Shown: positions 31,221-36,943 of the stretch, in pieces
Numbering within the stretch: the first letter of the stretch is position 1
Layout of the letters: each line of letters begins with the position of its first letter
NCBI GenBank assembly: GCA_001579985.1
Contig: LRSR01006447.1
Location: 1-36,943 of the forward strand
DNA length: 36,943 nucleotides
Source: Hypsibius dujardini
Taxonomy: Eukaryota; Tardigrada; Eutardigrada; Parachela; Hypsibiidae
Direction of reading: 5' to 3'
Translations under genes and position numbers: made by a program
Notes under the pieces: model-generated
Told to the model about the DNA's origin: nothing
Database searches by the model: none
Seen by the model: the letters and a program-made list of their open reading frames with translations, nothing else

Positions 31221-33816
31221 GACTGTCATAACATCATAACTCCTTTCCAAATTTTACGGACCTTTCAACGGCAGATACATTCAACATCCCGTGCTTGACA
31301 CAGCATAAACGTTTAGCATTTACTTGTTAACTCGAGATCGAGCCGATTCGAAAATGCTATTTTCAACACAGTTGGACAGAAAATAAACGAAAAATGTACC
31401 CGGCTCCCTTAAAGTGTCTGAACTGAAATCGGGACGTATCCCAGTGAAAATTCTCGCACCCCCTTTAATATGTGACTGATTGATCCAAATTTGCCCGGCC
31501 CCTTAAAATGTATGGAATCAATAGTCGTCCATTGCTGTGGAGATCCAGGACGCTCACTTCTGGCTCGGCTTGGACTCCTCGATCTTTTTGCTGGGCAGTT
31601 TCTCCGACTCCTTCTGACTACTCTGGATGCCTTCTTTCGGCAGACCTTGACTCGCCACCGGCTTGTCCGTCATCTGTTGGCCCAGCTTGCTCCGGTCCTT
31701 CTCCGACTGCGCTGGCGGCGAAGACGATTTCTTGTCCATTTTTCTGCAAAAAAATTAAGCTGAATTACCGTTCTAAAATCAAATTGTAGGAGCCAAAAGT
31801 ACATTAAACTTCACAAAATAGTTGAAGATTGTAAAAGAAATAAGTTTAAGCAAATCTTACGGTGGTTTCTACGATGAAGCGGTAAAAAAATACGACGGAA
31901 TTCGCTGGAAGACTATGGGGGAAAAGTGTGAAGATATAAATGTGAGACTGTTTCTGTTGACTATGTTTCGTGTTAAATACGCCTTACGAAATGGCGAATT
32001 GGGCAAAAACCCAAGGTCCCCTCTGTAAATGAGGGTACTTTCCAGAGATACACAAGAGGAAATTAAATGAATCATCGGACGTGGACGCGCAGCGTCGTGT
32101 TAAAACAGAACAAGGTGCGCTGTTGTCGATAATATTGCCGTAAAATGTGCTTCGAGGTCGCGGCGTAGGAGGATTGTTATTTAGCTGCGGTTTTCTTTCT
32201 GTAGGCCGTTTTTTCCAGTTGTGTCTAGTCATAGACAGCTCTGTGTGCTCTGCGCAGTGTTGTTGCTTTCGGAAGCGGAAAGCTCTCTCACTCACGCGCA
32301 ATTGCTTTTTATTATACAAAACAAGATCTTCCAAGTAATCGATCGTTCGGGTAGAGTAGCCAAAGACATTTATCCATTGGGTAGGATGGACTACTACTGT
32401 AACCGGTGCAAGGAGCAGGGGGAGGATGAAGAGGAAATATGCAGTAAAGTAAAAATATAATAAAAATATTTTAAACCAAAGTAAATAGAAAATAAAGTAA
32501 AAATAAAAATTAGCAGCAAGTAAAAATGAAAGTAAAATGATAACAACAACAAAACAAATAAAAGATAAAGTAATGTACTAAAAATTAATGTGTAAAAAAA
32601 ATAAAGAAAGGAAATATAAAAATAAATCGAAAAATAAAAATAGTGAAAATTAAGCAACCAAATTAAATACATGTGAAAAATGTGAAAATGTGCAAAATAA
32701 TGCATAAGATAAAAAAATACAAAATGCTTTTTTTGTATTCTCTCGCAACCAAAGGTGAGTCTTATTTCTGCGTTATTTAGGATTATTCTTCTTCTTTGAA
32801 TTACCATAAAAATCAGTTTTTTTGCGGACCGTAACTAAACGATTTAATCTAAAAAGTATGCAAATACAGGAACCAGAGGAAAAATGGGAAGTATACAAAA
32901 TATAAGAACCATTTTTCCTAACAAAGTAATTAAACATGCGTAGCAATGTGGCGAATGTGGATCGGGAATTAGTTGTGGATGGCCTTCCAGTAATTAAGAC
33001 ATTAATTATAAACACTCACAAGTGGTACAAAATCAAAGCGAACAAAATTGTTTTTTAGATGCAATCCCCTATAGGATGAGGTTGGTTCCCGAGATAATAA
33101 AAAAATAAGTTAGAAGCACAGTCAGATAGAAGAAACAGTGCTGAGAAAGATAATGTTTCTCTGAAAAGTAAAATCAACGAGAAGATTGAGTACACTGAAG
33201 GGTCCGAGGTATGTGCAAAGGGACGGAGCAAGGGGTGGTCAGGTGGTTGATTATTCAATTGTTTAAAAACCACCCCCACCCCGCCCTATTTACCCATTCC
33301 CCGGACCATTTAGTGTACTCAATCTTCTCGTTGACTGTACGATTGTATAAACTACCGAGTCAGCGTCAAATAATTACTGTGTAACAATCATTTTTACCCT
33401 CCGAAATGAAATACTAAACTGCCCTTTTTTACAGCGTTGTGCTACCGGAGGATGCGTTCCTCTGCAACGCATTCGTGCCGTTTGTAAAAAAGGACGAGTA
33501 CCTCACGGGGAGGGATCACTCCTCCGTGCACAGCTTCTTCGCCGCGTCTCCCATCCAAGAGAGCATCCTCGTGCGGGTCTTCTTCGTGGAGAACCTGGAG
33601 AGGTGCGGGATCGTGTACGCTGACACAATGCAGTGCGTGTCCCAGCTGCAGCTGCACATCCCGCTGGAGAAACGCGGTATTTCCACCGGGAAACTCTTCG
33701 TTTTTCACGTCCTCATGCGGTTTGTCCAAGAGCCCGAGGGACTCACCGTCACGGTCAAAGACGCGGAGGGGATTGTTTATGGTTGTTGCCGCATCATTCG
33801 CTCGCTCACTTATTGA
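17620..33816 (+). CDS. HSPA12-like Hsp70-family protein, 8 exons, 716 aa, 12-kb last intron
   Basis: Exons 17620-17773, 17916-18257, 18597-18778, 18920-19135, 19369-19847, 20166-20334, 21219-21445, 33435-33816. All junction phases match, giving 717 codons with TGA. Human HSPA12A is about 675 aa; here about 130 residues precede the ATPase fold. Matches to the family: VIDNW and ILAFGYDAHKAY early; PFGG...LLVMMFGEEM; LHLPFSFSQHFKKK (family LPFSF..YYKK); LTGGLTKSGLF (519-529, family LVGGF..SPLL); LSGALAG; and a C-terminal beta domain in exon 8 (FFAASPIQESILVRVFF...). The ATP-binding loops are degraded: IDFGTT reads IRFGSM (136-141) and DxGGGT reads KSGAFS (359-364). It is probably cytosolic. Loss of ATPase activity is inferred. 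Exon 1 is the least certain part. Intron 7 (21446-33434) contains minus-strand genes. Confidence 0.8.
18283..18560. repeat. TCTG array 10, filling HSPA12-like intron 2
   Basis: TCTG, TCTC and TTTG units make up about 80% of the 339-bp intron 18258-18596, in sense orientation. Confidence 0.95.
20506..21050. mobile_element. Long-TIR element in intron 6 of the HSPA12-like gene (about 545 bp)
   Basis: Both ends read ATAG(A/G)CAAGCGAATTT and continue as an imperfect inverted repeat for about 50 bp (through a GGTCC.ACTGCAT motif). The interior carries TTGA/TCAA-rich simple repeats (20580-20970) and no coding frame. It has a MITE-like structure; the superfamily is unknown. Confidence 0.75.
21682..21865 (+). 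other. Possible alternative terminal exon of the HSPA12-like gene
   Basis: A TTTCTAG acceptor at 21675-21681 opens a frame in the phase required by exon 7 (AG|G). It would add 60 residues, a basic stretch and then a hydrophobic segment (IFHFLFLPCICLLYLAMY), ending at TAA 21863-21865. It would give a truncated protein without the C-terminal domain. There is no homology support; the exon at 33435 is the conserved alternative. Confidence 0.2.
22389..22752. repeat. Duplicated Q-rich/L-rich unit, copy 1
   Basis: Roughly 365 bp that recurs at 27091-27453 with about 85-90% identity by eye. On the minus strand one frame encodes Gln/Gly-rich sequence, ending at a TGA shared with copy 2 but interrupted by TAG (GGG TAG). 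On the plus strand, in codon register, the same DNA encodes an open leucine-rich hydrophobic frame from an ATG at 22578 (MVKGYGRRLIMWTC...), which runs on to 22790. It is not clear which strand, if either, is coding. A TATAAAA lies about 30 bp 5' of the plus-strand ATG. Confidence 0.7.
22800..23832. other. 1 kb without a supported gene (inside intron 7)
   Basis: AT-rich. The bases TTCGGCAGCACATAC near 23702-23716 match the start of metazoan U6 snRNA, but the match stops there. An 83-codon plus-strand frame at 23549 is not recognised. Confidence 0.4.
23833..24789 (-). CDS. Sigma-class glutathione S-transferase (HPGDS-like), 2 exons, 225 aa
   Basis: Exons 24789-24456 and 24176-23833 (TAA) join at phase 1 (AAC G|AG). 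The thioredoxin-like N-domain begins KYKLIYFNAPAKAEPLRWMF with the expected catalytic tyrosine at Y12, followed by LPFGVVPVLEVNG with the cis-proline. The helical C-domain contains GKAPTIADLFAVSFFEW with the conserved N-cap T..D. The usual glutathione-binding QS before AIARYL reads EG (YLGEGAAIARYLA), so the Ser of that motif is missing. Sigma GSTs are cytosolic and conjugate glutathione or isomerise prostaglandin H2. The gene lies inside the large intron of the HSPA12-like gene on the opposite strand. The 5' flank (24790-25040) is duplicated at 27562-27815 next to a stub of this gene. Some activity is likely, but the substituted site makes it uncertain. Confidence 0.9.
24205..24447. repeat. 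CAGA array 11, filling the GST intron
   Basis: CAGA/CAGG array covering almost all of the 279-bp GST intron (24455-24177). In transcript orientation it is TCTG/CCTG, a pyrimidine-rich tract leading up to the TTGCAG acceptor. Confidence 0.95.
24790..25040 (-). promoter_or_regulatory. GST upstream region, conserved with the duplicate
   Basis: The flank 5' of the GST start codon retains several long matching blocks with 27562-27815, including GTTTGCCGGTTGGTATGGCG, GTGAATGCACCCC and GACATTATGTAAC. It is the likely promoter. No TATA box is evident. Conservation may simply reflect recent duplication. Confidence 0.45.
25041..25552. other. AT-rich spacer between GST and the first MDK gene
   Basis: No coding frame worth reporting. 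Parts (about 25235-25440) match 27840-27990 in the duplicate block. Confidence 0.5.
25770..25952 (-). CDS. MDK small protein 1, two 21-residue repeats, 60 aa
   Basis: The ATG at 25952-25950 opens a 60-residue frame ending at TAG 25770. The protein is hydrophilic with no hydrophobic segment, so probably disordered. It has two tandem copies of a repeat with the core NRANQLNPNNEK linked by HQPNQASKD, then a glycine/serine linker and a basic tail SQSAKK. The frame is chosen because the paralogue at 28982-28782 keeps the same start, repeat and tail; two longer overlapping frames do not. A 5'-UTR intron is likely: donor CAG|GTAAGA at 26100, acceptor TTTTACAG at 25971. A TATA box lies at 26251-26244. 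NRxxQLNPN motifs occur in other hypothetical proteins as far as I recall, but I know no function. It sits in intron 7 of the HSPA12-like gene, antisense. Confidence 0.72.
   Translation of the reverse strand: MDKAARNNRANQLNPNNEKHQPNQASKDNRANQLNPNNEKYKGGGGSSGSSDKKSQSAKK
26101..26215 (-). other. 5'-UTR exon of MDK gene 1 (predicted)
   Basis: About 115 bp between the expected transcription start (30 bp below the TATA box) and the donor at 26101/26100 (CTGCAG|GTAAGA). The paralogous locus conserves the donor (GTAAGATGAG) at 29130 and most of this exon, so the 5'-UTR intron predates the duplication. Confidence 0.5.
26244..26251 (-). promoter_or_regulatory. TATA box of MDK gene 1
   Basis: TATAAAAA on the minus strand, about 35-45 bp upstream of sequence conserved with the second copy. 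The same motif is at 29298-29291 in the paralogue. Confidence 0.6.
26484..26926. mobile_element. AACTCC-repeat element, possible hAT-type remnant
   Basis: Clusters of AACTCC/ACTCCA hexamers at 26498-26567 and 26828-26915. The right edge reads GAGTTGCCCATCTCTGG. Dense subterminal hexamers and a terminal CCCATCTCTG are typical of hAT transposons. I could not find a matching CAGAGATGGG left terminus, so boundaries and class are tentative. Confidence 0.4.
27091..27453. repeat. Duplicated Q-rich/L-rich unit, copy 2
   Basis: Matches 22389-22752. The minus-strand Gln-rich frame here starts MADKLKHQRQG at 27503, then meets TAA, then stays open (QSQQQQTGTHKAG...) to the shared TGA. The plus-strand leucine-rich frame is open from ATG 27279 to 27509 (76 codons). 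Several differences between the copies are synonymous in the plus frame but change the minus frame. It is either a decayed minus-strand gene or a plus-strand hydrophobic micropeptide. Confidence 0.7.
27424..27561 (-). pseudogene. GST 5' stub fused to the Q-rich unit, 45 codons
   Basis: The ATG at 27561 begins MADATPKYKLI, matching the first 11 residues of the GST (MADAAPKYKLI). GST similarity stops at about 27528, and the frame runs on into the neighbouring duplicated unit in an unrelated reading phase, ending at TAA 27426-27424. The catalytic-tyrosine codon and everything after it are gone. This is the remnant of a second GST whose body was deleted, with its upstream region still present. 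Confidence 0.75.
27562..27990. repeat. Duplicate of the GST upstream flank
   Basis: Corresponds to 24790-25440 with small gaps. It includes the same blocks GTTTGCCGGTTGGTATGGCG and GTGAATGCACCCC and the AT-rich tail near 27840-27990. Confidence 0.75.
28043..28190. mobile_element. MITE family B (148 bp)
   Basis: TIRs of about 30 bp: left TACTGTATTTTCGC followed by a CAGGGACAG motif; right end is the inverse with a few mismatches (CTGTCCCTGTTTAACGCGAA...). No coding capacity. It is immediately followed by the family A element at 28197. Confidence 0.8.
28197..28325. mobile_element. MITE family A, copy 2
   Basis: GTCTCGATAATTTGGTGCTG at the left and CACCAAATAATCGAGACAG at the right, very similar to 13911-14046 over its length. 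The outermost TACTGTAC of the left TIR is missing, consistent with truncation or with insertion next to the family B element. Confidence 0.8.
28782..28982 (-). CDS. MDK small protein 2, three 21-residue repeats, 66 aa
   Basis: The ATG at 28982-28980 opens a 66-residue frame to TAG 28782. It has three copies of DNRS(T/D)QLNPNN with spacers YQPNQPNK and HQPNQANK, then SQSAKK. It differs from its paralogue by one more repeat and by lacking the glycine linker. It is strongly hydrophilic, rich in Asn, Gln, Asp and Lys, with no signal peptide. The 5'-UTR intron is conserved: donor GTG|GTAAGATGAG at 29130, acceptor TGTAAAAC-type TTTTACAG at 29001. TATA box at 29298-29291. Preserved frame, start and tail after duplication support a real protein. 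Function unknown; a disordered protectant-like role is speculation. Confidence 0.72.
   Translation of the reverse strand: MDKPTRDNRSTQLNPNNDNYQPNQPNKDNRSDQLNPNNEKHQPNQANKDNRSDQLNPNKTSQSAKK
29291..29298 (-). promoter_or_regulatory. TATA box of MDK gene 2
   Basis: TATAAAAA on the minus strand, the equivalent of 26251-26244 in the other copy. Confidence 0.6.
29301..30939. other. 1.6 kb without a gene (inside intron 7)
   Basis: No exon is recognised. Scattered short GGCTGG/CCAGCC and AAAGCC motifs (29460-29620, 29970-30030, 30620-30700) suggest decayed repeats. A perfect 18-bp palindrome (AAACGGAAGCTTCCGTTT) sits at 29891-29908. Confidence 0.5.
30940..31228. repeat. TCTG/TGTG array 12
   Basis: TCTG units at both ends with a (GT)n-rich middle (31016-31090), inside intron 7 and in sense orientation to the HSPA12-like gene. 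Its right end is a pure run of about 15 TCTG units. Confidence 0.95.
31554..31739 (-). CDS. MDK small protein 3, Lys/Ser-rich, 61 aa
   Basis: The ATG at 31739-31737 opens a 61-residue frame to TGA 31554. The protein begins MDKKSSSPPAQSEKDRSK and ends ESKPSQK. It is rich in Lys, Ser, Gln and Glu with no hydrophobic stretch, so probably disordered. It lacks the QLNPNN repeat. It shares with the other two MDK genes the sequence AAAAATGGACAA at the start codon, a 3' splice acceptor (TTTTGCAG at 31744) just upstream that implies a 5'-UTR intron, a basic Ser-Gln-Lys tail, strand and location. A plus-strand frame over the same DNA is less convincing. No TATA box or first exon was located. Function unknown. 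Confidence 0.6.
   Translation of the reverse strand: MDKKSSSPPAQSEKDRSKLGQQMTDKPVASQGLPKEGIQSSQKESEKLPSKKIEESKPSQK
31744..33173. other. 1.4 kb without a supported gene
   Basis: Frames at 32334-31984 (minus) and 32221-32460 (plus) have no recognised domain. From 32455 to 32740 the plus strand is almost all A with T, G (AAATAAA-like), a low-complexity tract. The first exon of MDK gene 3 should lie here but was not located. Confidence 0.45.
33174..33334. mobile_element. Hairpin MITE-like element next to HSPA12-like exon 8 (161 bp)
   Basis: Both ends read TCAACGAGAAGATTGAGTAC and the pairing continues to about 35 bp (ACACT.AA.GGTCCG). The middle also pairs partly (GGTGG against CCACC). It ends 100 bp before the exon 8 acceptor. 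Confidence 0.8.
33435..33816 (+). CDS. Exon 8 of the HSPA12-like gene (C-terminal beta domain)
   Basis: Listed separately because of its distance from exon 7. The acceptor TTTTTTACAG precedes C at 33435, which completes the split codon AG|C left by exon 7. The 126 residues correspond to the end of HSPA12 proteins: a linker (PEDAFLCNAFVPFVKKDEY), FFAASPIQESILVRVFFVEN, a QLQLHIPLE strand, and LMRF with a TVTVKDAEG strand pair. Exon 7 has no other family-like continuation closer by. The alternative is that this is the surviving tail of a second HSPA12-like gene. Confidence 0.75.
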
Positions 33817-35083
33817 AACACTTATTGTTGTGCCTGAATCAAAAATGTTCCGTTTAGTTTGGTTCGGTTTGTTCGTTTATCGTTGTTCATTCCATTTTTT
33901 GTTTGTTATCGTTCGTTTTATTTTTTGGCATCAATTCCCTCAATTATATTTCATTGTCTTAATAATTTTTGTTTGCCTACAAACAATTCGAATTTTGTTT
34001 GTAGTACTATATTGTTTGTTCCGTTTGGCTGTTGCATGCAGTTTCGTTTTAACGTTATTTGTTAGATTAAGACAGCACGTGCGCTTAATTTTCTTTGTTA
34101 CATTATGTCTTGCTGATTGCTATTTATCATATTTTCCCCTTCATCTTATTCGTCAAGTTTATTTTATTCACAAATTAAATATTTTGTTCCTTTCGATAGC
34201 TGGTTCTGTTTCTCTTAGATCAGTGACAATCCGTTCGGCTTTTATGTGTCCTTTTGTTTCATTGTTTGTTGTTGCTGGTTTATTTTTACTATTTTGAATA
34301 GTTAAATTTTTATCATTCAATGTATTTTTTGTTTATAATTATGATTCTCATTTAGTTCATTCTGCTTTATTTCATTCCGTTTTGGTTGTTTCCGTTCAAT
34401 TCCTCTTTTACATTCTTCTTGTCTTTTAATCTAGATGTTGATAGTTGGATATATTTTATTCGCCAATCAAAGATTTTGTTTGTTTTCGGTAGTTGGTTCT
34501 GTTTCGTTAAACTTTCCTTTCATTTGCTGCAAGTTGTTCCGTTAGATTAGAGACAATCGCCTGGAGGTTTCAACTTGAAGAGTTTTTTAAGCGCCTGACG
34601 CTAAACGACTTCAGAATATTTTTAACAACTCAATTCAGTGATGAATAATAAGATTTAGTCAACCGCTGTTCTAAAGAAATCATTTATGGACGAACTTTCG
34701 AGGCTGGGAAAACATTAGATTTCATTTTCTCCAATTATTTAACGCGTAAAAACTTTGATTTTAAGGGAGTGTTTTAAGTTCATAACTTTTATACTAAGCC
34801 TTTGAATTCAACTCTAAAATAGCGTTGTATTACTGTGTTTTTATTACATTTTTCCCGTGCCAAAAATTATTTCCAAAGTGCGTTCTGTTGCCTAGACGAT
34901 TCGGTGCTTGCTGACGTTTCTGTTAATTCTCTCGCTCCGTGTGAATTTATTTTGTAAAGGCTATTTTGCCATGGTATTTCTTCCTGCCACTGGAAAATCA
35001 TTTTTCCTTGCAAAATATCTCAATGCAAGGTTCCAGATCATTTCAATAATATATTTCATTTTATTGGGCGTTATCGGTTAGAA
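33817..35083. other. T-rich intergenic DNA and probable 3' UTR
   Basis: Very T-rich on the plus strand, giving a spurious long frame (33722-34297). Two related segments, 34165-34245 and 34465-34565 (both with GGTTCTGTTTC and a GACAATCCG/GACAATCGC end), indicate a local duplication. No gene seen. Confidence 0.5.
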
Positions 35084-35732
35084 ATGCCGTCTAACAGCTC
35101 GCGTAATCAATCTCGCAGCTCAAGCAAGAATGAGAAGGTCATGCGACAGAGTCAGCGCACGGATGCTCAGGCTGCAGTTGTGGATCTGGTGGTTCGCTGC
35201 GGCAAGTCGACGGTTTTTCTCACTGTGCCGGAAAACTCAATAATCAAAGACGTCAAGGTGGGGAGTAAGCCTGGATCGAAAAGTGAGCATTAGTGTGTAA
35301 GTATATTATTGTATTATAGTATTGTAGAGGAAATTGGCACCTCTTCTAAAAATCAGAATATCCGATATGCACCTGAGTCGGGCAAAGAGTCCCGGCGATG
35401 GCAATGAGCTGGGCGATTCCCTTCCCATGGAGGAGGATCGGACTCTCGCTACGCTCGCTACGGAATCCCCCGGGCCAAGGCTATCACAACTAATCCAGCG
35501 GAAGGGCACGTGGCTACCACTGGAAATGATGGCATTTTTCACTCTCAAGAAATAGTCCCCTATGGCGAACCGGAACCCTATGCATTCAATCAGCCAGAAG
35601 AACCAGCGGAGGGCGGGAGGAGTAAGAGTCCAGCAGGCGAGCCGAACGGACCGTTCTTAGAGGAAGAGCACAACTATCTTTGTCACCAGAACTTCATGGA
35701 ATTTGATAAATTTAATTTTTTTTTTGCACTGT
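35084..35732 (+). pseudogene. Elongin-B-like ubiquitin-fold gene, apparent frameshift
   Basis: Exon 1 35084-35257 starts MPSNSSRNQSRSS and, after a basic Ser-rich leader, gives VDLVVRCGKSTVFLTVPENS and IKDVK. This aligns column by column with the start of elongin B (beta-beta-alpha, R.HKTT.F pattern). A 70-bp intron (GTGGGG...TGTAG) leads to exon 2 at 35328: RKLAPLLKI, then LPMEEDRTLATLATESP, matching the elongin B LLDDGKTL region. That frame stops at 35553, while the C-terminal match (DGIFHSQEIVPYGEPEP, resembling the IEPFSSPPE region) continues in another frame to TGA/TAA near 35711. The shift lies at CCCCCGGG (35467-35474); one missing base would explain it. Elongin B is an adaptor in elongin and cullin-2/5 ligase complexes. 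It is either a sequencing error, a pseudogene, or a divergent splice form. Confidence 0.55.
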
Positions 35733-35844
35733 AGACTTGTGCTTCATCAACGAACGTCTCTTTGTTCTAATGGTCAGCTTCAATTTGATACAGAAATGCA
35801 AAGTGTATCTATAAATCAACGATTGTTTGAAAGGGGGAACAACC

Positions 35845-36010
35845 ACATTTGTCTGTCAATGCCTGTCTGCCTGTCTGTCTGCCTGCCTGTCTGCCTGCCT
35901 GCCTGCCTGTATTTCTGTCTGTCTGTCTGTCTGTCTGCCTGCCTGTCTGCCTGCCTGTATTTCTGTCTGTCTGTCTGTATGCAAGTCTGTTTGTTTTTTT
36001 GTCTGACAGC
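35845..36010. repeat. TCTG array 13
   Basis: TCTG and CCTG units, with a CTGTATTTCTGTCTGTC segment occurring twice about 50 bp apart, showing duplication inside the array. Confidence 0.95.
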
Positions 36011-36943
36011 TTCCTTTCTGTTTGTACGTATGTGTTCCGATCAGTCTACGTGCTGGTTTTTGCAATTGCGTAACGTCAAAATCAGGCTTGGGTTTCGTTC
36101 AAAACGTAACGACTTACACGGATGTGAAATCAGTATGATTTCCGACTACGATAACGAGCTCGAAATCGATCTAATTTATCCCAAATGGAATCTGGCAACA
36201 ATTGCGACATGCAACCTGATAAGGAATGATAAGAATCCTTTTGTCTCGCAGAATCTCCCTTTCTTTTCATTCGCGAGTGCAGGCAGACAAGAAGGTAGAC
36301 AGTCAGACCGTGCTGTAAATCAGACATGCTCAGATGGCTCCCGCTGTGATCGCTCTCGTTTTACCTGACTATCTTTCTCGGAAAGATTCAAGCAGCCCTG
36401 CGCAATCTAGATAAACTGTATTCAGTCTCAAAATAACAACCGCCCAAATATGTTTCAGTCTTCACAATTTTATTTATCGGAATAAATTAGAGTTTAAAAA
36501 TGCATCACTGCAAAAATTTCAAGGCAAAGAAGGGAGCGCGAGAACAAACAATCCAAGTCCGCGTGCGACTAGGGAAAATAATTGTCCTCGCACCTTTTTG
36601 TGTGGACGGGCTGTATATTTGCGCGCGCGTGTGTGTGTGTATGTGTATGTATATAGCGACAGAATTTACGACTTGTTTTGCCACGGCCTGGTTGAAGACA
36701 CACACGGCACAGAGGTGAGTCAGCCTGCCGGTAACGTCCAGCAAATTACGCCGCGCATTGTTTCCCGGACTCCACGCGCAGTGTTTATGGAGTGCAATAT
36801 GGCTTGTTTTTCAGGCCGGGTTCAATTGTCTCCAGGCGGCACTTCAGCACCCCCGCAATTAAGCGGTTGACGCACGGGCGCCGACGCCAAGGGAAGATTC
36901 CATGCGACCGCAGCGCAGTTTTGGACATTATTGCTGACACATT
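36011..36943. other. Right-end stretch, no gene supported
   Basis: Contains an AATAAA at 36480-36485 and a (GT)n run at 36626-36650. Open frames on both strands are short and without recognised domains. The segment 36700-36870 is more GC-rich and could hold an exon of a gene continuing past the window, but I cannot support one. Confidence 0.4.

Noticed and set aside
32394-32807. 137-codon minus-strand frame rich in Phe, Tyr and Leu
   Set aside because: It is the reverse of an A-rich low-complexity tract.
33722-34297. 191-codon plus-strand frame rich in Phe, Leu and Val
   Set aside because: It overlaps the real last exon of the HSPA12-like gene in another phase and follows the T-rich 3' region. 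Composition alone explains it.
35703-36368. 221-codon plus-strand frame
   Set aside because: Its middle is the TCTG array, and the flanks show no recognised domain and no splice logic.

Overview
This is eukaryotic (animal) genomic DNA. Genes are split by short GT-AG introns, many of them 60-400 bp. There are no operons or bacterial signals. Coding exons are separated by AT-rich DNA, miniature inverted-repeat elements and an unusual number of interrupted (CAGA)n/(TCTG)n arrays (13 in 37 kb). An invertebrate is clear. A tardigrade is my best guess, from the style of the rhodopsin-like GPCR and the sigma-class GST, but the phylum is inference only.

Layout: 1-9.07 kb is mostly non-coding, with six CAGA/TCTG arrays and one possible minus-strand signal-peptide exon near 2.85 kb. 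From 11.85 to 9.08 kb, minus strand, is an eight-exon gene for a 453-residue double-chromodomain protein. From 14.38 to 16.26 kb, plus strand, is a three-exon, 349-residue rhodopsin-like GPCR with eroded signature motifs. From 17.62 kb, plus strand, seven exons encode the nucleotide-binding domain of an HSPA12-type Hsp70 relative. The eighth exon, carrying the substrate-binding-like C-terminus, lies at 33.4-33.8 kb with a matching splice phase, so intron 7 is about 12 kb.

Inside that intron, on the opposite strand, sits a cluster of a sigma-class GST (24.8-23.8 kb) and three genes for tiny hydrophilic proteins starting MDK (25.95, 28.98 and 31.74 kb). Two of these carry a 21-residue repeat with the core NRxxQLNPNN. 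A segmental duplication produced two copies of a block: a Q-rich/L-rich unit, the GST 5' end, and an MDK gene with its TATA box and 5'-UTR intron. The second copy has lost nearly all of the GST body. The right end holds an elongin-B-like ubiquitin-fold gene (35.08-35.73 kb) that appears frameshifted at a C5 run.

Taken together, the 17.6-33.8 kb block puts a chaperone-like protein, a detoxification enzyme and small disordered proteins in one interleaved locus. That suggests stress biology, but the shared role is inference. The strongest candidates for something undescribed are the nested MDK small-protein family and the HSPA12-like protein whose ATP-binding loops have lost their key residues.
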